This document shows positions 1 to 6,356 of a stretch of 34,307 bases of DNA, piece after piece (position 1 is the stretch's first letter; each line of letters begins with the position of its first letter). This stretch comes from a virus. Made by a program: the position numbers and the translations under genes. Below the pieces are notes generated by a model. That model saw nothing but the letters and a program-made list of their open reading frames with translations, ran no database searches and was not told where the DNA came from. The stretch is taken from positions 1 through 34,307 of the IMG/VR virus record IMGVR_UViG_3300014501_000048; one strand, 5' to 3'.

Positions 1-89
1 CAGGACCTGAGTAAAAGTGTAGGGCTCAGACTGTTTCCCTACTTGTATCGTTGTGCAAATTTCACACTTGTTGTAAAGAAGGAGCAGTT

Positions 90-560
90 ATGAGCACCTA
101 TTCGCGCAGCCAGGCGTTCGCCGGGCGTGGTTCGATTCTGCAATACAGCCCCAATCCGCCCTCGGTTGCTTACAAGGAACTGAGTGAAGCAAAGACGCTC
201 ACCATGGGCGGGATGAAGTATGACCTTGCCGATGTGACGAACTTCGAGTCGGGCAACTTCAGAGAGTACTTGCCAACGTTGGCGGATTCTGGCGACTTGA
301 CCGTTGCCGGCAACATGATCCCCAACGACACGACCGAGCAAGACTTGATCGGCTTTTTCAACAACGCCACTCTGGTCACCTACCAGATTGTGCTGCCCCC
401 GGGCGGCAACGGCGCGGAAGCATACTCCACGTCGGAAGGCATGTTCCAGTTCACTGCATACGTGCAGAGCATTGATCGGACGATCCCGCATGACAAAGAA
501 GCGACGATCACCATCAAATTGAAGATAACCGGGCCGATAAGTTTTACGGAGGGCTACTAA
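90..560 (+). CDS. Phage tail tube protein (probable)
   Basis: This 156-residue protein probably polymerises into the tail tube through which DNA passes. The ATG at 90 is chosen over a longer reading because AAGAAGGAG lies six bases upstream and the protein then begins MSTYSRSQAF. The sequence is rich in short beta-strand-like stretches, and a conserved-looking block reads KTLTMGGMKYDLADVTNF. The size (about 150 residues), the position just before the frameshifting chaperone pair and the tape measure, and the acidic, single-domain character fit a siphovirus tube subunit. The assignment rests on context and general appearance, not on a catalytic motif. A closely related role (tail terminator or minor tail protein) cannot be excluded. 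A GIY-YIG endonuclease gene starts 21 bases after its stop. Confidence 0.65.
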   Translation: MSTYSRSQAFAGRGSILQYSPNPPSVAYKELSEAKTLTMGGMKYDLADVTNFESGNFREYLPTLADSGDLTVAGNMIPNDTTEQDLIGFFNNATLVTYQIVLPPGGNGAEAYSTSEGMFQFTAYVQSIDRTIPHDKEATITIKLKITGPISFTEGY

Positions 561-572
561 CTGTAGTATAAT
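543..572 (+). promoter_or_regulatory. Putative promoter of the first GIY-YIG gene
   Basis: A perfect TATAAT at 567-572 follows TTTACG at 543-548 with an 18-base spacer. The -10 ends nine bases before the ATG at 582, so the transcript would have almost no leader. It overlaps the end of the tail tube gene, suggesting the endonuclease brings its own promoter. Confidence 0.45.
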
Positions 573-581
573 GAGCGCTGT

Positions 582-1199
582 ATGCTCATTTACTTAGTTA
601 CAAATCTGGCCAACGGTAAGAAATATGTTGGTCAGACACGGTTGCGGCTAGAGCATCGCTGGAAGCAGCATGTTCGAGATGCCGGCAACGGCTCTTCAAC
701 TTTGATTGGCGCTGCTATTCGCAAATACGGCACAGATGCCTTTTCTGTGTCTATTATCTGCACGCGCTCCTCTCAAGCAGAGCTGGATACTGCTGAGCGT
801 TTCTACATCTCCTCTCTCGGTACTCATTCCTCAACAGGTAACGGCTACAACTTGACAGCAGGCGGCTACGGCGGGCAGCACTGTGCTGTTGGACCGATGA
901 CAGGCAAGCGCCACTCTCCTGCAACGCGAGAAAAGATGCGGAAGTCACATGAAGGAAAATCACATCCGTATGCGCGTGATCAGCGCGGCGTGAAGAATCC
1001 GATGTTTGGAAAGAAACCGCGCATAACACTGCTGATGATACAGAAAGCGAAAGAACTAGGGCTTGCAAATAAAGGACGAAGCCCTTCACAAAAGAATCGA
1101 GATGCTGTAAGCGCGGCACTGCTTGGAAAACCGAAGTCTAAACACATGCGAGAAGCTTTGCGCCTGTATCATGCTTCTCGCCACTACTACGGCGCATAG
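582..1199 (+). CDS. GIY-YIG homing endonuclease with NUMOD3 repeats
   Basis: This 205-residue protein is a probable free-standing homing endonuclease. The N-terminal GIY-YIG nuclease domain is clear: IY at residues 3-4, YVG at 15-17, an Arg around 22-26, the catalytic-type Glu in DTAERFYI (residue 72) and GYNLTAGG at 88-95. The C-terminal half holds NUMOD3-type DNA-binding motifs (GKRHSPATREKMRKS, then GKPKSKHMREAL). It ends in HYYGA, an ending shared with the GIY-YIG protein at 16122. It sits between the tail tube and chaperone genes, which are otherwise adjacent in tail operons, so it is an insertion at a gene junction. A consensus-like TATAAT lies just upstream. All expected active-site residues appear present, so it may be active. 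Confidence 0.88.
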   Translation: MLIYLVTNLANGKKYVGQTRLRLEHRWKQHVRDAGNGSSTLIGAAIRKYGTDAFSVSIICTRSSQAELDTAERFYISSLGTHSSTGNGYNLTAGGYGGQHCAVGPMTGKRHSPATREKMRKSHEGKSHPYARDQRGVKNPMFGKKPRITLLMIQKAKELGLANKGRSPSQKNRDAVSAALLGKPKSKHMREALRLYHASRHYYGA

Positions 1200-1201
1200 C
1201 C

Positions 1202-1224
1202 TGTCACAGTTTCACAAGTAGTAT
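1202..1224 (+). promoter_or_regulatory. TGTCACA-type putative phage promoter
   Basis: TGTCACA at 1202-1208 is followed by ten bases and TAGTAT at 1219-1224, then GTAG. It sits in the 69-base gap after the endonuclease and before the tail chaperone gene. The same layout recurs at 2859, 9575, 13337, 16792 and 18704, with looser copies at 5419 and 24855. Confidence 0.5.
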
Positions 1225-1268
1225 GTAGGTGCTGTAGATGTAAAACGCCAGACAATGCAGGAGGCATT

Positions 1269-1712
1269 ATGAGTATCCGAGAACGCATCAGTCCCGCAGT
1301 TCCTTTCACTCTGGATGTGGAAGACGCAACAGGCAAGTTTTCCCTCTCTTTCCGACTCGCTTACAATTTCCGTTCACTCGGTTTGATCGAACGACACACC
1401 GGTAAGTCGATGCTTACGCAGGCGACTGAAGTGTTCGAGAACCCGACGTGCGACAACGTTTCAATTCTGCTCTGGGCTGCTCTGCAAGAGAATCACCCGG
1501 AGTACCGCGAGGGTCGGGATGAAAAAGATGGTGGCAAAGGACTGGCTGCTGTGCAGCAGAACCTGACGCTCGGTCAAGCGAAAGCCGCCAAAGATGCCTG
1601 CGAGAAGGCATTCGTGAAGCAGCTACCTGATGCGCAGGTTGACAAGCTGCTCAACAAGGGAAGTGCTGCCCCTTTGGAGCAAAGCCCAGCGACGCAGGAA
1701 GCAAGCGCGTAG
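1269..1712 (+). CDS. Tail assembly chaperone, short form (gpG-like)
   Basis: This 147-residue protein probably corresponds to lambda gpG, which binds the tape measure during tail assembly. It starts with MSIRERISPAVPFTL after an AGGAGG at 1259-1264 and has the compact helical look of the family (LAYNFRSLGLIERHTGKSML). The last 25 residues are low-complexity and sit in the overlap with a second frame. A slippery heptamer CCCTTTG at 1670-1676 lets a fraction of ribosomes shift by -1 into the downstream frame, giving a fusion of about 257 residues. The position directly before the tape measure region (interrupted by an HK97-gp10-like gene and one antisense gene) supports the assignment. Sequence similarity to gpG itself is not obvious by eye. 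Confidence 0.72.
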   Translation: MSIRERISPAVPFTLDVEDATGKFSLSFRLAYNFRSLGLIERHTGKSMLTQATEVFENPTCDNVSILLWAALQENHPEYREGRDEKDGGKGLAAVQQNLTLGQAKAAKDACEKAFVKQLPDAQVDKLLNKGSAAPLEQSPATQEASA

Positions 1713-2041
1713 TCGTCACTTGGGCAGACATCTGGGCAATAGCGCATTTTGATCTTCGCGTCCCTGTCGATGAGATTGAGGACTTGACCTTCAAAGAGTA
1801 CTATGCGCTGATGCACAGGAAGCACATGGCAGAAGATTTAGAGAGACTGAACTTCGGTTACGTCTATGCTGCCATCCATAACTGCGCACCGTACGGGGAT
1901 CCGAAGCGCGAGCCTATGCAGCCGACTGAAATCGTGCCGCGTTTGAAGCCTGAGGCTCCTGACATGACGAAGATGACGGCGCGGCAGCAGAAGAATTACC
2001 TGTTCTGGGTCTTTCAAGGAGCGGGTAAGAAAGTGATGTAA
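1643..2041 (+). CDS. Frameshift extension of tail chaperone (gpT-like part)
   Basis: This frame is open from 1643, right after a TGA at 1640, to the TAA at 2039-2041. It lies at -1 relative to the gpG-like gene. After a slip at CCCTTTG the protein would continue GAKPSDAGSKRVVV, then WADIWAIAHFDLRVPVDEIE and TFKEYYALMHRKHMAED, adding about 121 residues. The region has the features of gpT-like domains: a W-rich start and a helical hydrophilic middle (DLERLNFGYVYAAIHN). No good ribosome site precedes any internal start (a TTG at 1784 is the first candidate), so expression by frameshift is the most economical reading. Its stop overlaps the next gene's ATG by one base. The coordinates given are those of the open frame, not of an independent start. 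Confidence 0.7.
   Translation, partial: QAAQQGKCCPFGAKPSDAGSKRVVVTWADIWAIAHFDLRVPVDEIEDLTFKEYYALMHRKHMAEDLERLNFGYVYAAIHNCAPYGDPKREPMQPTEIVPRLKPEAPDMTKMTARQQKNYLFWVFQGAGKKVM
1670..1676 (+). promoter_or_regulatory. Slippery site for -1 ribosomal frameshift
   Basis: C CCT TTG in the zero frame becomes CCC TTT after a -1 slip, matching the X XXY YYZ rule. It is the only good heptamer in the 1643-1710 overlap between the two chaperone frames. I do not see a strong downstream stem-loop. Confidence 0.6.
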
Positions 2042-2541
2042 TGCCTGACGATGACATGACAGTGAGCATCGAGGGCTTAGAGGAACTGGAGAAGAACCTC
2101 GAAGCCCTCGCTGGTACTGAGTGCAGGAAGATCGTGCGTGCAGGACTGTATGCAGGATCCACTGCCATTGTCACGTCTATGACTCAGGCAGGGTCAAGCG
2201 TTCCCGGAGAGCCGGGGCAGATGCTCAGTGAGAAGTCACACTGGTCGAAGAGCACGCGCATGACTCGCGGAGATGAACTAGCTGGAACGGTCCACGTGAG
2301 GCCGAAGGGTGCGCTGTCCGAAGAGCACACAGGCATGGGTGATCCGAAGTTCGTCTTCCAGCCGAAAGGGAAGAAGTACAAACGGTCTCTCGCTTACTTG
2401 GTGAAGCTGATGGAACTCGGTGGCAGCGGCGGGCGCTATACTGGCTCGCGCTTTCCCATCATGACATCGACGTTCTCGTCGAACAAGGAGACGTATATCG
2501 AACGGGTGATCGCTGTTATCCGTGAAAGGTTGAAACTCTAG
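2041..2541 (+). CDS. HK97 gp10-like tail/neck protein
   Basis: This 166-residue protein resembles the HK97 gp10 family, whose members help complete the head-tail joint or tail. The N-terminus carries the typical pattern of a short beta strand and GL-EL-LEAL helix (VSIEGLEELEKNLEALAG), followed by RAGLYAGSTAIVTSM. The middle contains KGKKYKRSLAYLVKLMELGG, which fits the family's hairpin and helix. The first ATG overlaps the previous stop (TAATG); an internal ATG at 2056 would remove five residues. Neither has a well-spaced Shine-Dalgarno, so translational coupling is likely. In many siphophages this gene lies before the tail tube gene, so its place after the chaperones is slightly unusual. Confidence 0.6.
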   Translation: MPDDDMTVSIEGLEELEKNLEALAGTECRKIVRAGLYAGSTAIVTSMTQAGSSVPGEPGQMLSEKSHWSKSTRMTRGDELAGTVHVRPKGALSEEHTGMGDPKFVFQPKGKKYKRSLAYLVKLMELGGSGGRYTGSRFPIMTSTFSSNKETYIERVIAVIRERLKL

Positions 2542-2783
2542 CGCACTCTGCAATCAGGAGTAAAGCCGAGTTTTGCAAGTTCATTAGCGCTTGCTCCGTC
2601 TCGCTGAATCATGATGCAGTTGTGTCGCGCTTTTAAGTCAGCTTGCGCTTCGTTACTTTGTACTTCTGCTGCGGCAACAGCTTGCTCGTAGGCTTCATGC
2701 TCAGCAACGTTTTGATAGTGAACGAAGATAGAGAAGCCGGCGATTATCAGAGCTACGATTCCGATGGCGATTTTGATTTTCAT
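2538..2783 (-). CDS. Small membrane-anchored protein, antisense in tail operon
   Basis: This 81-residue protein starts MKIKIAIGIVALIIAGFSIF, a single transmembrane helix or uncleaved signal (residues 4-21). An extended Ala/Glu-rich helix (AEHEAYEQAVAAAEVQSNEA) and a small soluble tail with two cysteines follow. Translated this way, the DNA shows a sensible protein, whereas the plus strand here does not. An AGAGGA lies about eleven bases ahead of the ATG. A promoter with TTGACT, 16 bases and TAGGCT lies further upstream on the same strand, overlapping a repeated GGTTAC-TTCGTGATC element. It stands alone against the direction of the tail genes and its stop overlaps that of the gp10-like gene. 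Function is unknown. An accessory gene such as a superinfection or immunity factor is possible but unproven. Confidence 0.6.
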   Translation of the reverse strand: MKIKIAIGIVALIIAGFSIFVHYQNVAEHEAYEQAVAAAEVQSNEAQADLKARHNCIMIQRDGASANELAKLGFTPDCRVR

Positions 2784-2810
2784 TTGTTCTTAATCCTCTG
2801 TACTGATGAC

Positions 2811-2854
2811 AGCCTAGCAGATAGTGCAGAGCAGTCAAGATCACGAAAGTAACC
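2811..2854 (-). promoter_or_regulatory. Minus-strand promoter with GGTTAC-TTCGTGATC element
   Basis: On the minus strand GGTTACTTTCGTGATC runs into TTGACT (-35, 2833-2838), then 16 bases and TAGGCT (-10, 2811-2816). Nearly identical upstream elements occur before the plus-strand promoters at 33306 and 33541. It would drive the antisense membrane protein gene. Confidence 0.55.
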
Positions 2855-2858
2855 AACC

Positions 2859-2881
2859 TGTCACAGGAAACTGGTTACTAT
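2859..2881 (+). promoter_or_regulatory. TGTCACA-type promoter ahead of tape measure
   Basis: TGTCACA at 2859-2865, ten bases, TACTAT at 2876-2881. It lies 13 bases before the tape measure ATG. GTAACC (2849-2854) and GGTTAC (2873-2878) form an inverted repeat bracketing it, so the divergent promoters here may share an operator. Confidence 0.5.
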
Positions 2882-2893
2882 GAGGAAGTCTAT

Positions 2894-5422
2894 ATGGCGG
2901 GAGAAGTCGGACAACTAACAGTTAACTTGGGTCTCAACGCCGCTGGTTTTAGTGGTGGGATCACTGAAGCCGGCAAAGCGGCGCGGAAGTGCGGTCAAGA
3001 GATTCAGCAGGGCATGGATGAAGGCAAGTACTCTATGATGGAAGCGCGTCATGCGACCATGATGCTTGCTGAGTCATTCGGTGTCCACATTCCGCGTGGC
3101 ATCTCTACGATGATCGCCAGCATCGGACCTGTAGGCGCAATCATGGCAGCAGCATTTCCCTTTGCAGCAATCGCACTGGGTGCTGTGCTCGTTTTCAAAG
3201 AAATCAGCAAAGTAAGAGAAGAAGCAAAGAAACTCGCAGAAGCGCTCAGCGAGGCTTTCATCAAAGGCGAAGAATCACAGGGCGCCCTCAAAGATAAAAT
3301 CAATGAGACCGCGATCAAGACAGATGAGTTGACTGGCAACATCAAAGACAAGCTCGCGCGAGAACTCGCTGCTGTTGACAAAGCTACGCTAAAAGACCTT
3401 AGCGGACAATTTGAAGGGCTCGATAAGAGCGTGGGCGCCGCTCTTGAGCACATGAAAGGGCACTGGTATACGCTGTCAACAGGTTCAGCAGGCGCCGCCA
3501 CAGAATTGCAACGGGTAAAAGAAGGATATGAAGGTTTAATTGCTGTTGCTCAAAATTCTGGAAATGCCGATGATGCTCTAAAGGCACAGCAGTACCTTGA
3601 AGCGGCGTTAAAGCACAATCGCGACGTGTATGATGAGATGACTGAACGTAAAGCAGAAGGACTTTACGTTGATGAGAAAGACTATGAAGCGCAAAAGCTG
3701 ATTACGAATGCAATTTTTCAGCAGGTCAATGCTAACAAGCAGTTGATCGACCAGAATGCCTCTGGACAAAAGGGCAATCTCGAACTGAAGACTCAGAAAG
3801 ACCTCATTCTGGCGTATGCTGCCACGCAGCGCACACAGATGGAAGGCGATGAGCAGCATCTCGCTGCCATTCATGCAATCGAGAAGGCACAGTCTGAAGC
3901 TGCGAACGCTGCTACTGAGAAGAGCGGCACGCCGATGGAGAAGGAGCAAGTCAGCTTCGGCAATGCTGACAAGGAGCTGTTGTACGCAAAGCAGATCGCA
4001 GACCAGAAGCTGAAGATCGCAGAGAATGCCCGTGAAGTCGGCTTGACTGAGGCGGGAGAAGATGAGCAGAAGAGAGAAGAAGTTGAAGCGAAGTATGCGA
4101 ATGCTGTCAGAGCACATCAAGACGCCTTGACGGCTGCCGTCTTCCAGTTCAACAAAGCCCGCGCTGATGCTGTTGCTAAAGCGAATGCGGAAGAAGTCGA
4201 GCTCGACCGCAAGCTGCTCGAACAAAAGCTGAAGACTATCGAGAAGATCGACTCGGAAGCAAAGAAGGAAGCGCAAGCCGAGCTGGCATCTGCGAAAGAA
4301 GCTGCTGACGGCGCCAAAGAGATTGACGCCGCTACTACGGAGCAGCGCATCGCTCAGATTAAGATTCAGGAAAGCCAGTTCAAGATCACGAAGGCGCAAG
4401 CGCTTCAAGAGGAGATGGATGAAGACAAGCGGGCGCTTGCCGCTAAGATTGCTTCTATCAATGAAGCGACAGCAGCAGAGTTGGCAGCGCTTCAGAAACA
4501 GCACGATGCTAATGCGACTGCTGCTTCGGCGCAAGCTGCTGCTGGAATCAATGCCGGTGACTCTCGCTATCATGATTACCTGCAAGAGAATGCCGACTTG
4601 GAAATCAGGATGGGATCCCTCGGCGCGAAAGCGCAGAGTGACATCCAAGCTGCTACTATCAAGACAGCTACAGCGCTTGAGAAACTGAATGCGGACATCA
4701 AAGCCAGCGGCTCAGACTGGTCTGGCTGGGCTGCAAAGACTTTCCAAGATGTGAGCAGCGTCGGTCAGGTCATCCAGACCGTGAGTCATCAGATGCAGTC
4801 GTCCTTCAATACTGCTCTGACTGGCTTCGGCAACGCGATTGCCAAGACGGTTGTCGAGGGCAAGTCTCTTGGCAGCGCGATGAAGAATGTCGCAAAGGAA
4901 ATCTTGGAGTCTTGGATTTCGATGACTGTGCAGATGGTTGCGAAGTGGCTCATCTCCAAGATTAGCATGGGCGCCATCGACAAGCTGTATGCAGCGCAGG
5001 GCGCAGCAGTGCAGATCGCAACCGACAAAGCGAAAGTGGTCTCTGCTGCTGGAGTTGCCGGAGCAGAGGGCGTGGCATCTTTTGCTGGCGCTCCATGGCC
5101 GATCGATATGGGTGCCCCAGCTTTCGGTGCTGACATGGCGGGGACTGCCATGGCCTTTGGCTCTATGGAGCAAGGCGGCTTGGTCGGCTACGATGACATG
5201 ATTATCGCAGCGCACAAGAACGAAATGGTCCTGCCTGCGAACCTGTCTCAGAAGGTGCAGAACATGACCGACGACAAGAAGGGCGGGACGACTGTCCATG
5301 TCCACTATTCGCCGACTGTTCACGCGATTGACGGCAAGGGCATCGGTCAGGTGCTGAATGAGCATTCGAGTGTGATCCAAGCGCACGTCCAGAAAGCGCT
5401 GCGCAGAACGAACAAGGGGTAA
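2894..5422 (+). CDS. Tail tape measure protein
   Basis: This 842-residue protein is the longest gene of the early tail block and should set tail length and later help DNA entry. It begins MAGEVGQLTVNLGLNAAGF, a typical start for lambda-like tape measures. It has a hydrophobic segment at about residues 65-107 (IASIGPVGAIMAAAFPFAAI), then a very long Ala/Glu/Lys-rich helical region. A second amphipathic region (ILESWISMTVQMVAKWLI) comes before a Gly-rich C-terminal part ending in a conserved-looking GGLVGYDDMIIAAHKNEMVL block. At about 1.5 angstrom per residue the predicted tail is near 125 nm. GAGG before the ATG is a weak ribosome site, and a TGTCACA-type promoter lies just upstream. Confidence 0.9.
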   Translation: MAGEVGQLTVNLGLNAAGFSGGITEAGKAARKCGQEIQQGMDEGKYSMMEARHATMMLAESFGVHIPRGISTMIASIGPVGAIMAAAFPFAAIALGAVLVFKEISKVREEAKKLAEALSEAFIKGEESQGALKDKINETAIKTDELTGNIKDKLARELAAVDKATLKDLSGQFEGLDKSVGAALEHMKGHWYTLSTGSAGAATELQRVKEGYEGLIAVAQNSGNADDALKAQQYLEAALKHNRDVYDEMTERKAEGLYVDEKDYEAQKLITNAIFQQVNANKQLIDQNASGQKGNLELKTQKDLILAYAATQRTQMEGDEQHLAAIHAIEKAQSEAANAATEKSGTPMEKEQVSFGNADKELLYAKQIADQKLKIAENAREVGLTEAGEDEQKREEVEAKYANAVRAHQDALTAAVFQFNKARADAVAKANAEEVELDRKLLEQKLKTIEKIDSEAKKEAQAELASAKEAADGAKEIDAATTEQRIAQIKIQESQFKITKAQALQEEMDEDKRALAAKIASINEATAAELAALQKQHDANATAASAQAAAGINAGDSRYHDYLQENADLEIRMGSLGAKAQSDIQAATIKTATALEKLNADIKASGSDWSGWAAKTFQDVSSVGQVIQTVSHQMQSSFNTALTGFGNAIAKTVVEGKSLGSAMKNVAKEILESWISMTVQMVAKWLISKISMGAIDKLYAAQGAAVQIATDKAKVVSAAGVAGAEGVASFAGAPWPIDMGAPAFGADMAGTAMAFGSMEQGGLVGYDDMIIAAHKNEMVLPANLSQKVQNMTDDKKGGTTVHVHYSPTVHAIDGKGIGQVLNEHSSVIQAHVQKALRRTNKG

Positions 5423-5441
5423 CAGGAATCGGATATAGTAT
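5419..5441 (+). promoter_or_regulatory. Loose TGTCACA-type promoter
   Basis: GTAACA at 5419-5424 followed by TATAGTAT at 5434-5441 resembles the other members, but the spacing is 9 or 11 depending on which hexamer is taken. It precedes the DUF2460 gene. Confidence 0.3.
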
Positions 5442-5505
5442 GGGCATCTTCTACACCTACAGTGAGCGAATGAAGGCGCACTACGCGCAGAAAGCAGGAG
5501 CATAA
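5440..5505 (+). CDS. Possible 21-residue micro-ORF
   Basis: The frame reads MGIFYTYSERMKAHYAQKAGA and its TAA overlaps the ATG of the next gene (TAATG). The first residues (IFYTY) match the start of the two GIY-YIG proteins at 9609 and 13387 (MIFYTY), so it could be a tiny remnant of such a gene. No clear ribosome site precedes it. If the promoter at 5419 is real, transcription may begin after this ATG. Confidence 0.22.
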   Translation: MGIFYTYSERMKAHYAQKAGA

Positions 5506-6197
5506 TGTCATACCCTATATGTCCAGCGAACATGCCGTGGGTTCGCGCTGCCGGATTTAAGAAAACACCTCATTTTAATACGATCACCATGAAGCCTGCC
5601 GCAGGGCGAGGCGTAGTGACTGCGAGCGTGTGCCCGTATGCGACGTGGGACTTTGAAGTCGCCCTCTCTCTTGCAATCGGATCCGAAGCAGACTCAGCCT
5701 CCATCCTGAATGCCTTCTTGGGGATGTTTCTCCAATGCCAAGGCGCCACAGGCTTCTTTCTGTTCACGGATCCGCAAGACAATGCGATCTCGCAAGCGAA
5801 CGGGACTATGCTGAACGTGACGCCAGGCGCTGCGAATCCGATGAGCAATCTCGGCGACGGAACCTCAACACAGTTCCAGCTGGCGCGTAACATTGGTGGC
5901 TTTTCCTCGCTCTCGAACTTCGGCTTCGACATCATTCAGAATGTGAACGGTACTCCGACGCTGTACATCAACGGTGAACTGACGACCGCATATTCTGTGA
6001 GCGCCACAGGCGTAATCTCTTTCGTGTCTGCACCTGCGAGCGATGCAACGCTTCAGTGGGGCGGCAACTTTTATTTCCTCTGCCAGTTTGCTGAGGATAC
6101 TCTCAAGGACCTATCTCGGATGTTCCAGTACGGCGGGAGCACGATTGACTCCCTCTGGGATTGTGGCGATATTAAATTCAGCAGCGTGTTTGTATGA
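5505..6197 (+). CDS. DUF2460-type distal tail protein
   Basis: This 230-residue protein resembles the DUF2460 family, which forms the distal tail ring joining the tube to the tip (gene 12 in gene transfer agents). Visible signs are the N-terminal beta-rich block with WDFEVALSL, the central FLFTDPQDN motif, and a hairpin near GTPTLYINGE. Towards the C-terminus comes VISFVSAPASDATLQWGGNF, a pattern found in this family after the fold's insertion. The next three structural genes (hub, peptidase, tip) follow in the usual order. AGGAG at 5495-5499 supports the ATG at 5505, which overlaps a micro-ORF stop. The end overlaps a NUMOD3-only mini-ORF (ATGA). Confidence 0.82.
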   Translation: MSYPICPANMPWVRAAGFKKTPHFNTITMKPAAGRGVVTASVCPYATWDFEVALSLAIGSEADSASILNAFLGMFLQCQGATGFFLFTDPQDNAISQANGTMLNVTPGAANPMSNLGDGTSTQFQLARNIGGFSSLSNFGFDIIQNVNGTPTLYINGELTTAYSVSATGVISFVSAPASDATLQWGGNFYFLCQFAEDTLKDLSRMFQYGGSTIDSLWDCGDIKFSSVFV

Positions 6198-6349
6198 ATA
6201 AGATTCGTATTGCGAACACAGGAAACAAATCAGCACTTGGAGCAAAGCGCTCACAAGAAACGCGCATTAAAATTGGTGCAGCATCAAGAGCACGAAATGC
6301 CGCTAGAACAATGCATGAAGCGGTCGCTGCAAGGAGATACTCCAATTAA
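6194..6349 (+). CDS. NUMOD3-only mini-ORF (51 residues), endonuclease remnant
   Basis: This short gene starts at an ATG overlapping the previous stop (ATGA) and reads MNKIRIANTGNKSALGAKRS followed by QETRIKIGAASRARNAARTM. The GNKSALGAKRS-ET-R-KI-AA pattern is the NUMOD3 DNA-binding motif found at the C-termini of GIY-YIG homing endonucleases, but no nuclease domain is present. It ends eight bases before the ATG at 6357 of the hub protein, keeping the operon tightly packed. It is either the leftover DNA-binding tail of a deleted endonuclease or a stand-alone DNA-binding peptide. Its presence also argues that the hub protein starts at 6357, not at the TTG at 6210, since the two frames would otherwise overlap for most of this ORF. 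Confidence 0.62.
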   Translation: MNKIRIANTGNKSALGAKRSQETRIKIGAASRARNAARTMHEAVAARRYSN

Positions 6350-6356
6350 AAGACTG

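Noticed and set aside
1-89. End of an upstream gene at the window edge
   Set aside because: Frames end within the first 14 bases or run to 93 without a start; too little is visible to call a gene.
3608-4648. Long minus-strand frame of 346 codons inside the tape measure gene
   Set aside because: It is the antisense of Ala/Glu/Lys-rich coiled-coil coding DNA, which leaves the opposite strand free of stops. The translation is Leu/Ser/Arg-rich without domains, and there is no ribosome site.
4712-5533. Minus-strand frame of 273 codons across the end of the tape measure
   Set aside because: Same shadow effect; His/Arg/Leu-rich with no motif, while the plus strand encodes the conserved tape measure C-terminus.
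6210-6356. TTG-started N-terminal extension of the hub protein
   Set aside because: The extra 49 residues are not family-like, overlap a NUMOD3 mini-ORF in another frame, and the ATG at 6357 follows that ORF's stop closely.
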